From Isotricha intestinalis (taxonomy: Eukaryota; Ciliophora; Litostomatea; Vestibuliferida; Isotrichidae): a stretch of 64,000 bases of DNA. Of the stretch, positions 51,529 to 62,213 are shown in pieces. Position numbers and translations under genes: made by a program. Below the pieces are notes generated by a model that worked only from the letters and a program-made list of their open reading frames with translations, was not told the DNA's origin and did no database searches. The stretch spans positions 1 through 64,000 of the forward strand of contig JAJJLU010003495.1 in the NCBI GenBank assembly GCA_023807065.1. The letters are read 5' to 3'. The stretch's first letter is position 1. Every line of letters begins with the position of its first letter.

Positions 51529-52455
51529 TTAAATGTCAATGATTTTAATAGTAAATTTAGAATCAAAGATTTTCATAGTACAATCAGAAAGAAGATAAAT
51601 AAAAGGGAAATTATCATCAATAAGAAAAAAAGTACCATTAGTACTTTCATTATCTCTAATAAATAAAGAATTAGAATCATTATTAAAATCAATAACAGCA
51701 TGAATTTTACTAATAGAATTATGTTTTATATTTATATTTGAATTTCCTCTTCCTATTGTTAATGGTAATTCTTTCTTATTAAATTTATAATTTTTTCCTT
51801 CAGTTTCTATATAAAATATTTCATCTTTTTCATTTTTTGGACTTATTATTTTTATTTGTATTTTTCCTATCATAAAATTTAAATTTGAATTATTATCTAT
51901 TAAAAAATCATTTTCTATTAATAATAATATTTTAATATCTTTATTTATTAATGATAAAATATAATTTACATCTTCTTTAATATATTCTATTTTAAAAATT
52001 GGAATATTTGTGTCTTTTTTATTTTTTAATTTTTTCTTTGATAAATTTAAATTAAAATCAATTCCACAATTATCATTAAAGTCATCTGAAACTCCAAAAA
52101 TTGTAATTCCATTTTTATTAATTCGATTTTCGTCTTTTATTCCAATTTTATCTATTTTTATTGTTTTATTATAAAATATATCTCCTTCTAATATTAATTC
52201 TGTTGAGCCTATTACTAAAGTATCTAAAACTCTTTTTTTTATTTTATTTTGTTTCACTTTAGTATCACTAAATGTTATTATTGAATCTTTGCTTTTATTT
52301 TCAATTATTATTTTCTTTATTCCTTCATTTAAAGGTATATTGTTTTTTTCTGTTGGTTCATTTGTTGATTGTTCATTTTCAACTTTTAATATACATTTGT
52401 CTAAAATATTACTAGTTTTACAACAGTTTATATAATTTAAAATTCCATTTAACAT
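51529..52455 (-). CDS. FHA-domain protein
   Basis: A 308-residue protein with a clear FHA domain at the C-terminus (about 228-305): LPLTIGRGNSNINIKHNSISKIHAVI, then RDNESTNGTFFL. The Gly-Arg, Ser-x-x-His and Asn-Gly positions needed for phosphothreonine binding are all present, unlike in the double-FHA protein at 26035. Residues about 60-200 hold beta-rich segments, including a possible second, degenerate FHA-like region. The N-terminus contains a Cys pair (NYINCCKTSN), a possible palmitoylation site. Probably a phosphothreonine-reading adaptor. It is divergent from the cNMP/nucleosidase-like gene (175 bp). Confidence 0.82.
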   Translation of the reverse strand: MLNGILNYINCCKTSNILDKCILKVENEQSTNEPTEKNNIPLNEGIKKIIIENKSKDSIITFSDTKVKQNKIKKRVLDTLVIGSTELILEGDIFYNKTIKIDKIGIKDENRINKNGITIFGVSDDFNDNCGIDFNLNLSKKKLKNKKDTNIPIFKIEYIKEDVNYILSLINKDIKILLLIENDFLIDNNSNLNFMIGKIQIKIISPKNEKDEIFYIETEGKNYKFNKKELPLTIGRGNSNINIKHNSISKIHAVIDFNNDSNSLFIRDNESTNGTFFLIDDNFPFIYLLSDCTMKIFDSKFTIKIIDI

Positions 52456-52630
52456 TTTTTATTTATTTGATATTTTTTTATTCACAATGAAATTATATTT
52501 TGTTTTTTTTTTTATAATTTTTTATAATCAATATTTAATTTTGAAAAGAATACAGTTAATAATAAATTAAAAAAGAAAAACAAAAAAAAATAAAAAAATT
52601 ATGTTAAAATAAAAAAAAAAAATTAAAAAA

Positions 52631-54913
52631 ATGGCAAAAGAAATAAAAGAATGGGACTTAGATCATGATTGGGAAACAGATGATTTAAATTATTCAGGAG
52701 TAGAAGACTACCAAATATTATCATCTAAAGTATTAGATTTTAATCTATTAAATCAAAAAAAGACAGAATTAGAGAGAATATATAGTACTCAAGATTTAAA
52801 AAGTGAAAGTATGTCTCTTCCAAATCTTCAACAATATGGAACATCATTAGATTCTGTTGATGAGCCAAAATATAAACAATATTTAAAAGAATCTTTTGAT
52901 AAAATTTATCCTCTTTTTTTTTTAAGCAGAGAACAAAGGAAATTCCTTTTAGAAAAAATAACAATAAGGAAAATAACACAGAAAATGAAATTATATTCTG
53001 AATATGAAGATGCAAATTTTTGTGCTTTTATTTTATTAGAAGGTGAAATTCATGTATTTAAAAATGATTATACATTCATTGATTATTTAAATAATGTTTC
53101 TTTATTTGGATATGATGGACCAATATTTCAAAAGAGAATGACAACAACAATTGCACAATATGGAACAATAATTGCAGTCATTAAAAGAAAAGATTTTTTA
53201 AATGTTATACATCCTTTCAGTCAATTTGCTTCTTTTTTAAGTAGAAATATTAGAAATAAAGATAAAATCTTAGATTCTTTAAATTCTTTTAAAAATTTCG
53301 TTCTTTCTCATATTGAAAGAGGACCTATTGATTTTAATAAATTAATTGATTTATATAAAAAAATTAATCCTTGTATTCATCAAAAATGTAATAGTGAAGA
53401 AATTGATTTTTCAGCTTGGACTTATAGTTTAAGTAGATTACCTGTTGATGTTATTGAAACTTATATTTTTGTTCTTGTTAATAGACAACCTAGAATTTTA
53501 AATTTAAATGATAAATTAAGTAATATTGGAGTTGAAAAAGTAAAATGTATTGCAAGAAATAGAGATATTTATAAATATTTAGATGGAAAAAATGTGATTG
53601 TCTTAAGAGATATGGAAAGTGATGTTTTAGATTTTATTTCTAATATTTGTATTTATTATATTGAAAGTAAAAAATTAAGAAGTAGAATTTATTCCCCTAT
53701 TACTCTTAATGAATTAGAAAAAACTAAAGGAAATTTTGAAGAAACTGTTAAAGTTTTAACTACGAAAACTGGAGTAAGTATTTATGATGATGATAAAGCT
53801 ATTTTAAAAGGTGTTTTTGGAAATTCTTTTGCTGATAAATTAATTAATTTATGTTTAAATTATCAAGATATTAGTGTAAGAATAAATAAATCTCGTGTTT
53901 TAGATAAAGATTCAGTAGAATTTTGGACTCAAAATTTATGGAATACAGTAAAAAATCTATTTGATGATAATATAGAAATGGATGAAATAGATGATTTATA
54001 TGTAGATATATTTCAAGGAAGTAAGAGAACTTTATTATTTTGTATTTGTCCTCATATGTATGCAAATAAGGAAGAAATATTAAAATGGGGAGATGATAAT
54101 AAAATCGAAACAATAACAAAGACCTTTTTAACTGAAACTGATAAATTAATAGCATATTCATATTATTATTATTTAGCTCATCCTGAGAAAGAAAAAGAAA
54201 AGGAAAAAATGAATAAAGAACATGGAATAATATATATAGAAAAAACATATGGAACAGGAGTAGGATTAGTATTAATAAATGTAAATAAATTAAATCCTAA
54301 ATATGTAGATCCAGAATTAAAAATAAAACCAAAAACAAAACATCATATAATATTACATATAGGATATACATTTGGTTATCAAAGTCATGAAATAATAAAA
54401 CAAATTCTAATGCTTTTTGGAAATAAAGCAAAATCATTAAATTTAATAGGTAAATGTGGTGGATTAATTGGTAATAGAAGTGATATTATTATTGCAGATA
54501 GAATTATATCAGATAAATCATATGAATTGGTTTCAATAAACACAGGTAAAATTAATATTGAAGACATTAAAAAAGTTACTCAAAGAAATGTTCATGTTGG
54601 AACTTTATTAACTGTTGCTGGTACTATTTTACAAAATTATGATCTTTTAAATTTTTATAAACATGTTGTTGGATGTGTTGGTTTAGAAATGGAAGGTTAT
54701 TATTATGCTAAAGTAGTTGAAGATGAAATTAAACATAAAATGATAAATAAAGATTTTATCATGAGATGCTTTTATTATGTTAGTGATCTTCCTTTAGATC
54801 CTACACAAACTTTAAGTAAAGAAGGTGTTGCTGTTAATTGGAATGAAGGTGTTGGAGCTATGAATGCAATTCAAAGAATTATTTTAAAACAAATTTTTTC
54901 ACAGGATGAGTGA
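52631..54913 (+). CDS. cNMP-binding-like domain fused to nucleoside-phosphorylase-like domain
   Basis: A 760-residue protein, TGA stop. Residues about 85-210 fold like a cyclic-nucleotide-binding domain: ILLEGEIHVFKNDYTFIDYL, and a cassette GPIFQKRMTTTIAQYG that keeps the Arg and Thr but lacks the usual FGE acid. A helical middle region (about 220-540) has no known match. Residues about 565-755 resemble the PNP/UDP phosphorylase/MTAN fold: LNLIGKCGGLIGNRSDIIIADRI, RNVHVGTLLTVAGTI and the GLEMEGYYYAKVVED motif, where Glu-Met-Glu is the ribose-binding signature. A regulated nucleosidase or phosphorylase is a plausible reading; substrate and ligand are unknown. Unlike its neighbours it has little low-complexity sequence. 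Confidence 0.7.
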   Translation: MAKEIKEWDLDHDWETDDLNYSGVEDYQILSSKVLDFNLLNQKKTELERIYSTQDLKSESMSLPNLQQYGTSLDSVDEPKYKQYLKESFDKIYPLFFLSREQRKFLLEKITIRKITQKMKLYSEYEDANFCAFILLEGEIHVFKNDYTFIDYLNNVSLFGYDGPIFQKRMTTTIAQYGTIIAVIKRKDFLNVIHPFSQFASFLSRNIRNKDKILDSLNSFKNFVLSHIERGPIDFNKLIDLYKKINPCIHQKCNSEEIDFSAWTYSLSRLPVDVIETYIFVLVNRQPRILNLNDKLSNIGVEKVKCIARNRDIYKYLDGKNVIVLRDMESDVLDFISNICIYYIESKKLRSRIYSPITLNELEKTKGNFEETVKVLTTKTGVSIYDDDKAILKGVFGNSFADKLINLCLNYQDISVRINKSRVLDKDSVEFWTQNLWNTVKNLFDDNIEMDEIDDLYVDIFQGSKRTLLFCICPHMYANKEEILKWGDDNKIETITKTFLTETDKLIAYSYYYYLAHPEKEKEKEKMNKEHGIIYIEKTYGTGVGLVLINVNKLNPKYVDPELKIKPKTKHHIILHIGYTFGYQSHEIIKQILMLFGNKAKSLNLIGKCGGLIGNRSDIIIADRIISDKSYELVSINTGKINIEDIKKVTQRNVHVGTLLTVAGTILQNYDLLNFYKHVVGCVGLEMEGYYYAKVVEDEIKHKMINKDFIMRCFYYVSDLPLDPTQTLSKEGVAVNWNEGVGAMNAIQRIILKQIFSQDE

Positions 54914-54988
54914 TTTATTTGTTTTATTCATTTAATTATATTTTATTGGGTATTAAAAAATTATTTTCTTTTTTTTTATAAATAGTTT

Positions 54989-56548
54989 TTATTTCTTTTT
55001 TATATTTTGTATATATTTGGGAGAACATATTATTGGACTATATCCTTTTGAAAAATTACTTTTTCCAAATAAACAAGCATAGCATGTTTTTATTCTATCA
55101 TCTCCTTTTGAACCATAATAATCAAAAAATTCATTATTATTACTTGATAAAGCAGTTTTTGAAGGGCTTTTAAAATAATAATTGTTTCTTTTATTACTTA
55201 TTGAATCATTATTTTCAGGAATTAAATTATTAAATGAAAATCCTTTTTCTGATTTAATATAATATTTATAATTAGAAGAACATTTAGTATTAGAATTTAA
55301 ATTTGAATTTGATGAATTAAAATAATTTTCATTGTTTGATTTTTTAAAATTATCAGAAATATTTAAACTTTTTTTTTTGGGTTTATAAAATAAAATTTCT
55401 TTTTTTATATCTGAATAAGATATATTTCTACGTTCTTTTTTTAATAAATTAATATTTAATTTTTGTAAAAGATAATCTATTATTCTTTCATTTTCATTAT
55501 TTTTTTTTGTTAATTTATCATTTTCTTCAAGTAAATAACCTTTAAATTTATCATTACTTTCATTTTCTTTTCTTTTTAATTCTTCTATTAATTTATTATT
55601 CTTAATTTTTAATTCTATTAATTCTTCATATAAATTAATATTATTTTCAAATAATTTTTCTATTTTTTCTTCGTTTGTTAAATTATTTAATTCATTTAAT
55701 GAACTTATATATTTATATAATGGAACTATTGTTTCTTTATTAATATTTTGTGGAAGAATAAATTCATTTCTTTTTAAAATTTTTGCTTTTTTATTTTTTA
55801 CTTTTTCAATTTCTTCTATTTCTTTATTTTCATTGTTTTTTAATTTATTTTCTAAATTTTCTTTTTCTCTAGATTCAGAATTTTTATTAATATCTTTTTC
55901 AATTGAGATATAATTTTCAGTTCTTTCTTCAGTAACTTCTCTTAAAGTTTTTAAATGTTTATTTTCTATTTTTTCTTTAGGAAAAATAACATTTAATTGA
56001 GTAGTAATATTATTATTTTCTTTTTCTTTAATTTGTTTATTTCCTTTCTTTAAATTATTTGAAGTTGATTTATAATTATTAATATTAACATCAATTTTTT
56101 CATTTTTTTCTTCTTCATTTTTTTTATTTGATTTAATACTATTAGAAGAACTATTTTTTTTTGGATTAAAATTACTAATATTACTATTATTACTTATATT
56201 TTGTTTATTTAAATCTGAATCATTTATTATTATTTTTTCTTGAAGTATATAACTTGTGTCTTTACTTTTAGATTTATTTTTTAATTTTTCCATTAATATT
56301 TGTCTAGCATCATATAATGCTTTTGTACTTATTCCTTTTCTTCCTAAATTATTATGAAATTTATTTTTTTCATTCATTTCATTATTCATACTTATTCCAC
56401 TTAATGATGTTAAAGTTGTGTTTTTATTATGTAAATTATCAGAAGAATTAAATATTTGCTTAATTCTTTTATTTATCTTTTTGGAACTTGGTTCTTTTGA
56501 ATTTTCTTTTTTACTTTTATTTAAAAATGAATCAGAAGAAATTATCAT
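54989..56548 (-). CDS. Coiled-coil protein with C-terminal Cys motif
   Basis: A 519-residue protein. The first 240 residues are Asn/Ser/Lys-rich. Residues about 280-350 form a coiled coil. The last 35 residues look conserved: DDRIKTCYACLFGKSNFSKG, then YSPIICSPKY, with a CxxC that might bind metal or be modified. No named family. It is convergent with the preceding plus-strand gene, with only 75 bp between the stops. Confidence 0.55.
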   Translation of the reverse strand: MIISSDSFLNKSKKENSKEPSSKKINKRIKQIFNSSDNLHNKNTTLTSLSGISMNNEMNEKNKFHNNLGRKGISTKALYDARQILMEKLKNKSKSKDTSYILQEKIIINDSDLNKQNISNNSNISNFNPKKNSSSNSIKSNKKNEEEKNEKIDVNINNYKSTSNNLKKGNKQIKEKENNNITTQLNVIFPKEKIENKHLKTLREVTEERTENYISIEKDINKNSESREKENLENKLKNNENKEIEEIEKVKNKKAKILKRNEFILPQNINKETIVPLYKYISSLNELNNLTNEEKIEKLFENNINLYEELIELKIKNNKLIEELKRKENESNDKFKGYLLEENDKLTKKNNENERIIDYLLQKLNINLLKKERRNISYSDIKKEILFYKPKKKSLNISDNFKKSNNENYFNSSNSNLNSNTKCSSNYKYYIKSEKGFSFNNLIPENNDSISNKRNNYYFKSPSKTALSSNNNEFFDYYGSKGDDRIKTCYACLFGKSNFSKGYSPIICSPKYIQNIKKK

Positions 56549-56745
56549 TTATAATTATTTATTAAATAATTGTTTATTTGGAAAAAAAATTATAATATAT
56601 TCTATAAAAAGTTTTAAGAGTTATATTCTTAATTTATTTTATAAATTTAAACCATAAATTTTTTCTTTCGAAATTAAATCTAAATTAACTATAAGTAATT
56701 TACAATTATTTTCACAATTATAGCTTGTTTTTTTATTTAATATAT

Positions 56746-57776
56746 TTATAAATTTGATTCATTGATAAGATTATTTTCATATTTTTCTTCTTTTTCACAA
56801 AGAAGATTAAGCTCATTTAAGGAGAAAAAATCATTATTAAAATTATCAAAACCAAATGCTTTATCTATAATATCATTATTATTTCGATTATTACAAGGAT
56901 TAATTTCATCATTATTATTCTCATAATTATCATTTATTTCATTAATATTATTATTATTAATATTATTTCCGCTTTCATTATAATTATTATTTAAAAAAGA
57001 AGAATCATTTAAAAATTGAATTTCCTTATTATTAATATTATTATTTCCTAATAAAAAAGCATTGTCACCAGAAACAGTAGTATTAGCTAAGCTTTTATTT
57101 TCAATGAATTTAAAATGTTTTTTATAATGGCTATTTAAATTACCTCTTTCTCTAAATTTCTTATTACAATTAGGATAATCACATATAAAAGGTTTTTCTC
57201 CAGTATGTATCATAATATGAACTTTTAATCTAGTTTTCCTATTAAAGGCAGCTTGACAAAAATAACATTTAAAAGGTCTATAATTAGAATGTATATTTTG
57301 ATGATCATTTAATTGACCTTTTGTTTTAAAAGCCATATTACAATTATTATAATTGCATTTATAAGGCCTTTCTCCTGTATGAATCCTTAAATGAGCTTTT
57401 AAATTTCCTTTTTCATTAAATTTTTTTGAACAATAAGAACAATTAAAAGGTCTTTCTCCAGTCTATAAAATTATATATTATTTATTTTTATAAATTGTTT
57501 ACATGTGTTCTTAAGTGAACTTCATATCTTGTTACATTTAAATAACTTTTTGAACAATATGGACATTTGTATAAGGTTCTTTTTATACTTTCTTTTTCAA
57601 ATTTTAATTGAGCTTTATCTCTTTTATGATATACTGCAAATAATTTCAGTTTAAATTCATAGTTTTTTACTTTTTTTATTTTTTTGGGTTTTATATTATT
57701 TTTTTATTTTACCTAATGTGTGTTCAAGGGAATTCAATGAAGAAGGATTTTTATTTATATAAGATTTTTTTCCCAT
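56746..57776 (-). CDS. C2H2 zinc-finger protein, five fingers, three exons
   Basis: Exon 1 57776-57713, intron 57712-57670 (43 nt), exon 2 57669-57503, intron 57502-57463 (40 nt), exon 3 57462-56746; product 315 residues. Both introns begin GTAAA and end AG; neither length is a multiple of three, so splicing is needed to keep the frame. The protein has five consecutive C2H2 fingers (about 55-205) joined by TGERP/TGEKP-type linkers, e.g. CPYCSKSYLNVTRYEVHLRTH and TGERPFNCSYCSKKF. Fingers 3 and 5 have the C-x4-C spacing (CNYNNC, CDYPNC) seen in TFIIIA-like proteins. The C-terminus is Asn-rich and acidic. Role: DNA- or RNA-binding, probably a transcription factor. Confidence 0.9.
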
Positions 57777-58115
57777 TTTTTTTATATATATTATAAGTTA
57801 TTTGTTTATTATAAATAATTTATATTTTATCATACTTATAAAATAATTTTTCTTATTTTAACTTTTATTCTTAAATTCTATCAATATTAATTTTAATAAA
57901 AAATTATTTATAATTTATTTTATACTTAATATTTCTTTTAAAAATTATTGTTAATATTTATTATTTTTTTTCTCTTTTTTATATTTCTTTTAAATACATT
58001 TAAAAATTGTTTTTATTTAAATAAAATATTTAAGATAAATATCAATTATTACACCACAATTAGATAACATTACAAAAAATAAATAATTTATTATTAATAA
58101 TATTCTTTTAAAAAA
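57777..58115. other. Intergenic spacer
   Basis: About 340 bp, A/T-rich, upstream of the zinc-finger gene and downstream of the next minus-strand gene. No coding frame or specific element seen. Confidence 0.5.
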
Positions 58116-59690
58116 TTAATGTATAGTTTTATGAATTCCAAATAAAGATTTCATAATATTTTCTCTATTATCTTTATCGAAACTATGATTTTTAGCTTTT
58201 TTATCAATAACATATTTATATTCATCATATCTTAATTTTTTAATTAAAAGTTCATTATATTCAACTCTTCTTTTAATATCAATTATTTTTTGAAAATCAC
58301 TTAATTTATCATAATTAATTATATTAAGATTATCATTTAAATTATTTTTATTTTCTTCTTGTGAATTTAAAGAAGGTAAATTAGTATTACCATTATTATA
58401 TTTTTTTTTTAAATAAAAAATATTATTTTTAATATCATGTTTATCTAACAATTCTCCTAATTTATTATCTAAATATTTTTCAGTAGAATAATGTAAATTT
58501 TCATGATAATTATTATGATTATGATTATGAATATTATTATTATCATTAAAATTTTTAATAATATTATATTTACAAATATGTAATTGATTAATTAAATCTA
58601 AATTTTCATTTTTTTTTTTAGAATATTCAATTAAGAACTTAATCATATGATTATCAAAATAATTAGGAAAGTTATTTAATTGAGGTTTATAACCTAATTT
58701 TAATAATTTTCTAACAACCCAAGATAAACCATTTGTTCTTGTATCAGTTCCTTTTTTTAATATTTCTAAATAATATTCAATTCCACATTTTATATGTTCA
58801 TTTAATTCATTTTTTAATTGTTTAATTTCTTCATGTAAATTTTTAGATTTTTGATTATATTCATTTTCTATATTTTGATAACTTATATCATTTTCTTTTT
58901 GTTTGTTTTTTAAATTTGATATTTCATTTTTTAATACTTTTAATTTATTATTTATTATTTTACTTTTATCTTGTTCTCTCTTATTTAATAATTTAATCGA
59001 ACATTTTGGACTTGAAGAACTTCTTCTTGCTTTTAAATTTAAATTATTTAATATATGAATCTTTGCATCTATTTCTGTTGTTATTTTTAATTTCTTTTTA
59101 TCTTTTTCTTTTGTAAAATTATTTATTTCATTTTTCATTTCATTTTCTTTTAAAATTTTTTTTTGTAATTTATTATTCATTTCATTTATATATTGTTCAG
59201 CTTTTTTTTCATTTGATATTTTATCTCTTATTATTTCTTCATATCTATTTAAATATGATATGTCTTCGAAATTACAATATGATTTTGATTTTATTATTTT
59301 ATTATTTTTTTTCTCTTCAAAAGCTTCAAAATCAAAATTAAAATTATTTGTTTTTGAATAATCTGTATTTATTATTCTTTCTTCTTCATTTAATATTTTT
59401 CCTAATTGATTATATATTGATTTATTAATATATTTTATATCTGATAAATCATTTATTAAAGATGATTTTGATTTTAATTTTGTATTTGCTATAAAAATAG
59501 AAGGTAAATCCAATAAGTTATTTATTGATAATTCTTGAGTTATTTTTTTCTTTAATTTTAAAGAATCTGCTTCGTTTATATTTCTCATTGCTTCTATTAT
59601 TGATGTTGGAATTTTGGAATTTTCGTTTGTGTTTTTTTTTCCTTTTTTCTTTTTTGGATGTGGAATTTTTAGTTTTTGTTCTTTTTTCAT
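58116..59690 (-). CDS. Coiled-coil protein with conserved GTDTRTNGLSW motif
   Basis: A 524-residue protein. The N-terminus is very basic (HPKKKKGKK). Residues about 140-300 are coiled coil. The segment at about 305-365 is not low-complexity: YYLEILKKGTDTRTNGLSW, then VVRKLLKLGYKPQLNNFPNYFDNHMIKFLIEY, a helical module that looks conserved. The rest is Asn-rich with another helix near the C-terminus. I cannot attach a name. The motif would be the best seed for finding relatives, likely in ciliated protists. It is divergent from the gene at 59815 (124 bp). Confidence 0.6.
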   Translation of the reverse strand: MKKEQKLKIPHPKKKKGKKNTNENSKIPTSIIEAMRNINEADSLKLKKKITQELSINNLLDLPSIFIANTKLKSKSSLINDLSDIKYINKSIYNQLGKILNEEERIINTDYSKTNNFNFDFEAFEEKKNNKIIKSKSYCNFEDISYLNRYEEIIRDKISNEKKAEQYINEMNNKLQKKILKENEMKNEINNFTKEKDKKKLKITTEIDAKIHILNNLNLKARRSSSSPKCSIKLLNKREQDKSKIINNKLKVLKNEISNLKNKQKENDISYQNIENEYNQKSKNLHEEIKQLKNELNEHIKCGIEYYLEILKKGTDTRTNGLSWVVRKLLKLGYKPQLNNFPNYFDNHMIKFLIEYSKKKNENLDLINQLHICKYNIIKNFNDNNNIHNHNHNNYHENLHYSTEKYLDNKLGELLDKHDIKNNIFYLKKKYNNGNTNLPSLNSQEENKNNLNDNLNIINYDKLSDFQKIIDIKRRVEYNELLIKKLRYDEYKYVIDKKAKNHSFDKDNRENIMKSLFGIHKTIH

Positions 59691-59814
59691 TTATTATTTA
59701 TTTAAAATATCTATACAATATTTCTTTCATTATTTAATTTAAATTATTTTATTTTAAACCTTTTTATTTATTTAATTTATTTATTTTTAATATTTTAAAA
59801 CAATTTTTAAAATA

Positions 59815-60689
59815 ATGGATAAAAAGGATATATTAACTGAAATAAAATCGAAATATCCTAATTTTAATTTGTTTTTAGAATTTTCAAATGAAAAAATAAA
59901 AAAAGAAGATTTAATATTTCTTTTTAAATCAAATAATAATATATCAGAAAATATAATAAATGAATATATAAATTTGATTTTTGAAAATAACGTAAAATAT
60001 TTAAATTTAATATTAAATAGGATTTAATTTCAAAAAAAGAATTTATTGAAAAAGAAAAATTATTATGTTTAGAAATTAAAAAAGATAATTTTAAAGAAAA
60101 AAACAATTCAAAAATAAGTATTTTTGAAAATGAAAAAGAAACTTTTGAATTGTTAGAAGAAGACAAAAATAAAAGTAAATTTTTAGAAGAGTCTTTTGAT
60201 GATTTACAAATTTTACATGAATTAGAAAAAAAGATAATAAATAATAAAAAGGAAATAAATGATAAAAGAAATTTTAATAATTCAAATATAAATAATAATT
60301 ATGATTCAATAATTAAACCAATAAATAATTTTAGATTTTCTACTCTTGATGTTAATTATTCTTCTAGAATAAAAAAGAAAAAAAATCAAATTTTTAAAAT
60401 AAATAAATCAAGTTATCAAAATATGAAAAATAATAATTTTAAATTAAAAGAAAAATTCGATGATATTTATTTTCAAATTGAAAGAAAGTCTTATAAGAAA
60501 AATAATGTGTTTGAAAATTTAAAAATGAAAAATACTAAATCTGATACTATAATGTCATCTAATTTTCCTTTGAAAGAATTTAAAATTAATAAATATAAAA
60601 TTCCTTTTTCAAAAAAAAATGATTCGAGAATTTTTAATAGTAATAATAAAGATATATTTAAAAGTCAATTATTTAGGAAATTTTTATAA
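59815..60689 (+). CDS. Lys/Asn-rich protein, two exons, unrecognised
   Basis: Exon 1 59815-59991 (59 codons), intron 59992-60020 (29 nt, GTAAAATATT...AAATAG), exon 2 60021-60689; product 281 residues. Without splicing the frame stops at 60027; with it, exon 1 joins in frame to DLISKKEFIEKEKLL and on to the TAA. The N-terminal 100 residues are helical with regular hydrophobic spacing (DILTEIKSKYPNFNLFLEF). The C-terminal part is Asn/Lys-rich. No domain is recognised. The 29-nt intron is among the shortest in the window. Confidence 0.7.
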
Positions 60690-60991
60690 TATTAATTATA
60701 TAAAACAATTTCTTGTTTTTTTGTTAATAAAAAAAATATAGGATTAATTCAAATTAGATATAATTTTTTTAATGTATTTAAAATATTATTAATTTTTTTT
60801 ATTGTTTTAATAAATAAATTAAATTTTTACAAAAAATTTTTTTTTACTCAATTTAATTACAAATATAAATTAATTAATTAGATCTAAAATTAATATAATA
60901 ATATTAAGCATTAACAAAATCTCAAAAACAAATAACAACAAATAAAAACAAATATATATACCATAATATAACAACAAATCATACAATTAAT
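60690..60991. other. Convergent intergenic region
   Basis: About 300 bp between the stops of a plus- and a minus-strand gene; A/T-rich, with no feature recognised. Confidence 0.5.
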
Positions 60992-61426
60992 TTATTGATT
61001 TTCACGATTAATAATTGATAAATCAGAATATTCATCATCAAAATAATTTTGATTTCTTAAAATTGAAAAAGAAAGAATAGTATTTATAATAGGATTTTTT
61101 TCTTCATAAAAAACTTTTGAAAAATTATTATGATCTGTATCTTTTTTTTGAAAAAATTTAATTAATAATTCTTTTTGTTTTGAAGTCTTATTAAAAAATC
61201 TATTTACTTTTCCAGTTTCTTTTAATTCTTTATAATTTAAATAATTTAATATTTTAATCCAAAGAATATTTGTTATTCTTTGAGATTTATTTTTTATTAA
61301 ATTTTTTACTTCTTCTTCTTTTATTGTTGGATATCTATCTCCTAATGATAAACTATTTCTTAATTTATTTTTATTTTTTTTAATACTATTTATCCTTATT
61401 GGTCTTTTATTTTCAACGCAACCCAT
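60992..61426 (-). CDS. Small F-box-like protein with lipidation-type N-terminus
   Basis: A 144-residue protein. Residues about 48-95 match an F-box pattern: ITNILWIKILNYLNYKELKE, then TGKVNRFFNKTSK, i.e. a leading I/L-P-like turn, I-L-x-Y-L, and a helix ending with V-N-R-x-x. F-boxes bind Skp1 and recruit targets to SCF ubiquitin ligases. The start MGCVENK fits N-myristoylation (Gly2, Asn6) with Cys3 for palmitoylation, so it may act at a membrane. It is the last of three tightly packed minus-strand genes (91-bp spacer to the Rab gene). No substrate-binding repeat domain is present. Confidence 0.6.
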   Translation of the reverse strand: MGCVENKRPIRINSIKKNKNKLRNSLSLGDRYPTIKEEEVKNLIKNKSQRITNILWIKILNYLNYKELKETGKVNRFFNKTSKQKELLIKFFQKKDTDHNNFSKVFYEEKNPIINTILSFSILRNQNYFDDEYSDLSIINRENQ

Positions 61427-61517
61427 TTTAATTATTTTATTTAATTATATAAAAATTCTTATTGAAAATTTTATCAAAAGAAAAATAATATTCGTTTAAA
61501 AATAAAAATAATTATTT

Positions 61518-62213
61518 TTAAAAATAATAACAACATTTTTTATTTTTTTTAGCTAAAGTTAATTGAATTTCTGTAGAAGGATTTTGCACAACAATACTAT
61601 TACCTATATAATCGCCATCATTATTTTCTTTCTTATTTTTATTAAACTCCTCCACTTTATCAATAATATTAGATAATAAAAAATCCATACATTCATTAAT
61701 ATTAATATCATTTTTACATGAAGTTCTAAAATATTGTATAAAACCATTATCTTGACTAAAGTTTATAATGTCTTGAACAGTATTATTTAAAAAATCATTA
61801 TTAACTAAATCAATTTTATTTTGTACAATAACAATAGGAATTTTTTCACCATTAATAAATTGAGTATTATCTTCAATTTCTTTTTTCCATAATAAACTTT
61901 TATTTAAAGTTTGAGGTTCATTAATATCTGAAAGTATTATACATCCATATGCATTTTTACAAAAAAGTTTTAAAGAAATTATATTTTTATCTTGTCCTCC
62001 AATATCCCAAAATTGAATTTTATAATATTTACCTTTATATTCATATATTTTATAACTAAAATCACTTAATATAGTTACTTGGTATTCTTCAGTAAATACA
62101 TTTTTCATCCAACGATTACAAAATGTTGTTTTTCCTGTTCCTGAGTCTCCTACTATTATTATCTTTATTGAAGTATTACAATTTTTATATTTTTGAAATT
62201 CACTTCTAGACAT
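61518..62213 (-). CDS. Rab-family small GTPase
   Basis: A 231-residue protein. G1 GDSGTGKT at 22-29, G3 WDIGGQD at 69-75 with Gln74, G4 NKID at 132-135 and a TSCK-type G5 near 170. The C-terminus KKCCYYF provides a double Cys for geranylgeranylation. Switch-I lacks a clear Thr-x-G context, and Gly at position 73 replaces the Ala usual in Rabs (WDIGGQ is closer to Arf-type G3). It is slightly longer than a typical Rab because of a C-terminal linker. Likely role: a membrane trafficking switch. It lies between an ankyrin gene and an F-box gene on the same strand, spaced 91-93 bp. Confidence 0.85.
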   Translation of the reverse strand: MSRSEFQKYKNCNTSIKIIIVGDSGTGKTTFCNRWMKNVFTEEYQVTILSDFSYKIYEYKGKYYKIQFWDIGGQDKNIISLKLFCKNAYGCIILSDINEPQTLNKSLLWKKEIEDNTQFINGEKIPIVIVQNKIDLVNNDFLNNTVQDIINFSQDNGFIQYFRTSCKNDININECMDFLLSNIIDKVEEFNKNKKENNDGDYIGNSIVVQNPSTEIQLTLAKKNKKCCYYF

